A stretch of DNA of 9,016 bases from positions 1 through 9,016 of the forward strand of contig NZ_DATJMN010000178.1 of assembly GCF_035508675.1 (NCBI RefSeq). Direction: 5' to 3'. Source of the stretch: Dyella_B sp035508675 (lineage in GTDB: Bacteria > Pseudomonadota > Gammaproteobacteria > Xanthomonadales > Rhodanobacteraceae). Below, one piece after another: positions 7,870-9,016 of this stretch. Each line of letters opens with the position of its first letter. Position 1 is the first letter of the stretch. Both the position numbers and the translations under genes were made by a program. The notes beneath the pieces were generated by a model. The model saw only the letters and a list, made by a program, of their open reading frames with translations. It did not search any database and was not told where the DNA came from.

Positions 7870-8226
7870 ATGTACAAGCAATGGCCCGAAATGACCAAGG
7901 ACCTGTCGGAGATACTCAAGGAGATGCGCACGGGAACACCCGATACGATGAGCGCCTTCTCCGCACTCGCCAAGGCAGCGCTGGCGCCCAAAGCGCTGGA
8001 TGCGAAAACCAAGGAATTGCTTGCGCTAGGCATTGCCGTCGCCATTCGCTGCGACGCCTGCGTCGCCTTTCACGCGGAAGCGGCCGTGAAGCGCGGCGCC
8101 ACGCGCGATGAAATCATGGAGACGATGGGCATGGCGATCTATATGGGAGCCGGCCCAAGCGTGATGTACGCGGCGCAAGCGGTGGAAGCGTATGACCAGT
8201 TTGCCGCGAAGCAAAGGGAATCGTAG
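7870..8226 (+). CDS. Carboxymuconolactone decarboxylase / AhpD-like family protein
   Basis: A small all-helical protein of 118 residues, typical for single-domain members of this family. It carries the AhpD-type redox motif CxxCxxxH: Cys61-D-A-Cys64-V-A-F-His68, preceded by the conserved KELLALGIAVAIR helix and followed by AAVKRGATRDEIMETMGMAIYMGAGPS, which matches the family consensus. In AhpD these cysteines act in peroxidase reduction; many short members with the same motif have unknown roles, so true decarboxylase activity is unlikely. AAAGAGAA at 7857-7864 lies 5 bases before the ATG. The gene starts 30 bp after the thioredoxin gene and is probably the last gene of the transcript. A thioredoxin neighbour makes a thiol-exchange role plausible but unproven. 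Confidence 0.9.
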   Translation: MYKQWPEMTKDLSEILKEMRTGTPDTMSAFSALAKAALAPKALDAKTKELLALGIAVAIRCDACVAFHAEAAVKRGATRDEIMETMGMAIYMGAGPSVMYAAQAVEAYDQFAAKQRES

Positions 8227-8241
8227 GCGTGAAGCTGTAAG

Positions 8242-8282
8242 TTGGCGGTGAGCCCCGGACTTGATCCGGGGCTCACCGCCAA
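8242..8282. repeat. Perfect 18-bp hairpin, dispersed-repeat-like or terminator-like
   Basis: An 18-bp left arm (8242-8259) pairs perfectly with 8265-8282 around a CTTGA loop. The core, CCCCGG..CCGGGG with a TTGA loop, resembles a palindrome I recall as common between genes in many high-GC proteobacteria, so it may be a dispersed repeat. It lies 15 bp after the AhpD-like stop and would fold very stably in RNA, so it could end or protect the upstream transcript. No T-run follows on either strand, which argues against a classic intrinsic terminator. The rest of 8283-8355 shows no feature I can support. Confidence 0.75.
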
Positions 8283-8356
8283 GGAAGCTCGCCTGCCGTG
8301 GTGCAACTTGCCGTAACATCGGGCGACCCAAACACGGCCTTCGCGTCGAAAAATCA

Positions 8357-8362
8357 ACGAGG
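8357..8362 (+). promoter_or_regulatory. Ribosome binding site of a leader ORF
   Basis: ACGAGG lies 7 bases before the ATG at 8370. It is the best Shine-Dalgarno match between the hairpin and the TonB receptor, and it serves the small ORF rather than the receptor itself, whose own ATG at 8456 has no good match within the usual distance. Confidence 0.5.
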
Positions 8363-8369
8363 TGTGCAG

Positions 8370-8459
8370 ATGCAGCGGCGTTTCCCCTCAATCGGCATGG
8401 CCTGCACCACATTGGTCGTGCGGAACATGCTCGGCGAAGGCGTCAGTCTCCAGCAATGA
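8370..8459 (+). CDS. Possible 29-residue leader peptide upstream of the TonB receptor
   Basis: A short ORF starting ATG at 8370 encodes MQRRFPSIGMACTTLVVRNM followed by LGEGVSLQQ. It has a well-placed Shine-Dalgarno and its TGA overlaps the receptor start as ATGA (8456-8459), the arrangement seen in translational coupling. The peptide matches no family I know, is too short for a domain and has no clear membrane segment. The receptor already has a complete signal peptide after its own ATG, so this is not simply its frameshifted N-terminus. It could be a translated leader that controls receptor expression, or a chance ORF; only position and spacing support it. Confidence 0.4.
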   Translation: MQRRFPSIGMACTTLVVRNMLGEGVSLQQ

Positions 8460-9016
8460 GGCCCCTTGTGCATCGTGGCGCACGCCACGCTTTCGTGCTG
8501 CTGGGATGTACGGCAAGCCTGGGCGCGACGACGTGCCAGGCAGTGGCGCAGGATGCTGCCGCCGCCAGTGCGGCAACCCGCGTCGACACGCTGTCCACCG
8601 TGCATGTAAGCGTCAGCCGATTGACGATCGATCCGCGCGACATACCCGCGGCACTTAGCGTTACCAGCGTCGCGCCGGCGAACGCCGGGCAACCCGGCGT
8701 AAACCTCTCCGAGGCGCTGGTCGGCGTACCCGGCGTACTGGCCCGCGACCGGCAGAACTACGCGCAGGACGAACAATTCTCGATCCGCGGATTCGGCGCA
8801 CGCTCAAGCTTCGGCGTGCGCAGCATCCGCTTGTTCGTCGACGGCATACCCGCCACCCTGCCGGACGGGCAAGGCCAGATTTCCGATTTCGATCTGAACA
8901 TGGGTGGCCGGCTGGAAGTGCTACGCGGCCCATTCTCGGTGCTTTACGGCAATGCGGCTGGCGGCGTGGTGCAACTGTGGACCGCGCCAGGTACCGCCGT
9001 TGCGCAGACGACGCTG
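8456..9016 (+). CDS. TonB-dependent outer-membrane receptor, 5' part (cut by window end)
   Basis: The frame is open from ATG 8456 to the window end, giving the first 187 residues of a receptor usually 650-800 long. Residues 1-31 form a signal peptide with cleavage likely after the AVA at 29-31. A TonB-box-like DTLSTVHVS is at 44-52. The plug domain follows: LSEALVGVPGVLARDRQNYAQ (84-104), FSIRGFGARSSFGVRSIRLF (108-127), VDGIPATLPDGQGQ (128-141), and RLEVLRGPFSVLYGNAAGGVVQL (152-174), a near-consensus plug motif. Such receptors import iron-siderophore complexes or other scarce ligands using TonB-ExbBD energy. The FSIRGFGARSSFG and DGIPATLPDGQGQ segments recall siderophore/ferric-citrate-type receptors, but the ligand cannot be assigned from the plug alone. 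No FecIR-type regulators are seen in the window upstream. The ATG lacks its own good ribosome site and overlaps the stop of a small ORF. Confidence 0.9.
   Translation, partial: MRPLVHRGARHAFVLLGCTASLGATTCQAVAQDAAAASAATRVDTLSTVHVSVSRLTIDPRDIPAALSVTSVAPANAGQPGVNLSEALVGVPGVLARDRQNYAQDEQFSIRGFGARSSFGVRSIRLFVDGIPATLPDGQGQISDFDLNMGGRLEVLRGPFSVLYGNAAGGVVQLWTAPGTAVAQTTL

Noticed and set aside
8308..8336. A TTGCCG hexamer as a possible -35 for the TonB receptor
   Set aside because: No convincing -10 hexamer at a suitable distance; promoter calls by eye in GC-rich sequence are not reliable.
8370..8459. The leader ORF as the frameshifted true N-terminus of the TonB receptor
   Set aside because: The receptor frame begins with its own complete signal peptide right after the ATG at 8456, so no extra N-terminus is needed.
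8498..8511. Lipobox-like LLGC at residues 15-18 of the TonB receptor
   Set aside because: The hydrophobic stretch before it is too short, the -2 residue is atypical, and a better signal peptidase I site (AVA, 29-31) follows; receptors of this class are not usually lipoproteins.

Overview
The window is GC-rich, densely coded and almost entirely on the + strand. It reads like a gammaproteobacterial chromosome of the Xanthomonadales type (Rhodanobacteraceae/Xanthomonadaceae, e.g. Dyella or Rhodanobacter relatives). That placement is an inference from base composition, the combination of RND efflux, bacterial P3A-type ATPase and TonB receptor, and a GTAG-headed palindromic repeat. No rRNA, tRNA, CRISPR array, integrase or transposase is visible.

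Layout. (1) 18-4399: a two-gene RND efflux operon, made of a lipoprotein-type periplasmic adaptor and an inner-membrane permease whose start and stop codons overlap (ATGA). No outer-membrane factor gene is present in the window. (2) 4410-4838: a universal stress protein with an intact nucleotide-binding motif, 10 bp after the permease. (3) 4835-4898: a compact nested palindrome resembling a REP/BIME element. Its GTAG head overlaps the stress-protein stop codon. (4) 4950-7376: a P3A-type (H+-exporting) P-type ATPase, followed at once by a zinc-ribbon thioredoxin of the TrxC type (7378-7839) and a small carboxymuconolactone decarboxylase/AhpD-like protein (7870-8226). (5) 8227-8455: an intergenic stretch with a perfect 18-bp hairpin and a 29-codon leader ORF that has its own good Shine-Dalgarno. 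(6) 8456-9016: the signal peptide, TonB box and plug domain of a TonB-dependent receptor cut by the window edge.

How the genes may work together. The first six genes run in one direction with gaps of -4, 10, about 111, 1 and 30 bp, so they could be one long transcript or two. The theme is envelope and cytoplasmic homeostasis: proton-driven efflux, an ATP-driven proton pump that could help maintain the proton gradient or internal pH, a nucleotide-binding stress protein, and two thiol redox proteins. The TonB receptor is separated by the hairpin and is probably a separate unit.

No wholly new system stands out. The points most worth a second look are the repeat element between the stress protein and the ATPase, the small leader ORF coupled to the receptor, and the recurrent or accidental nature of the pump-stress-redox cluster.
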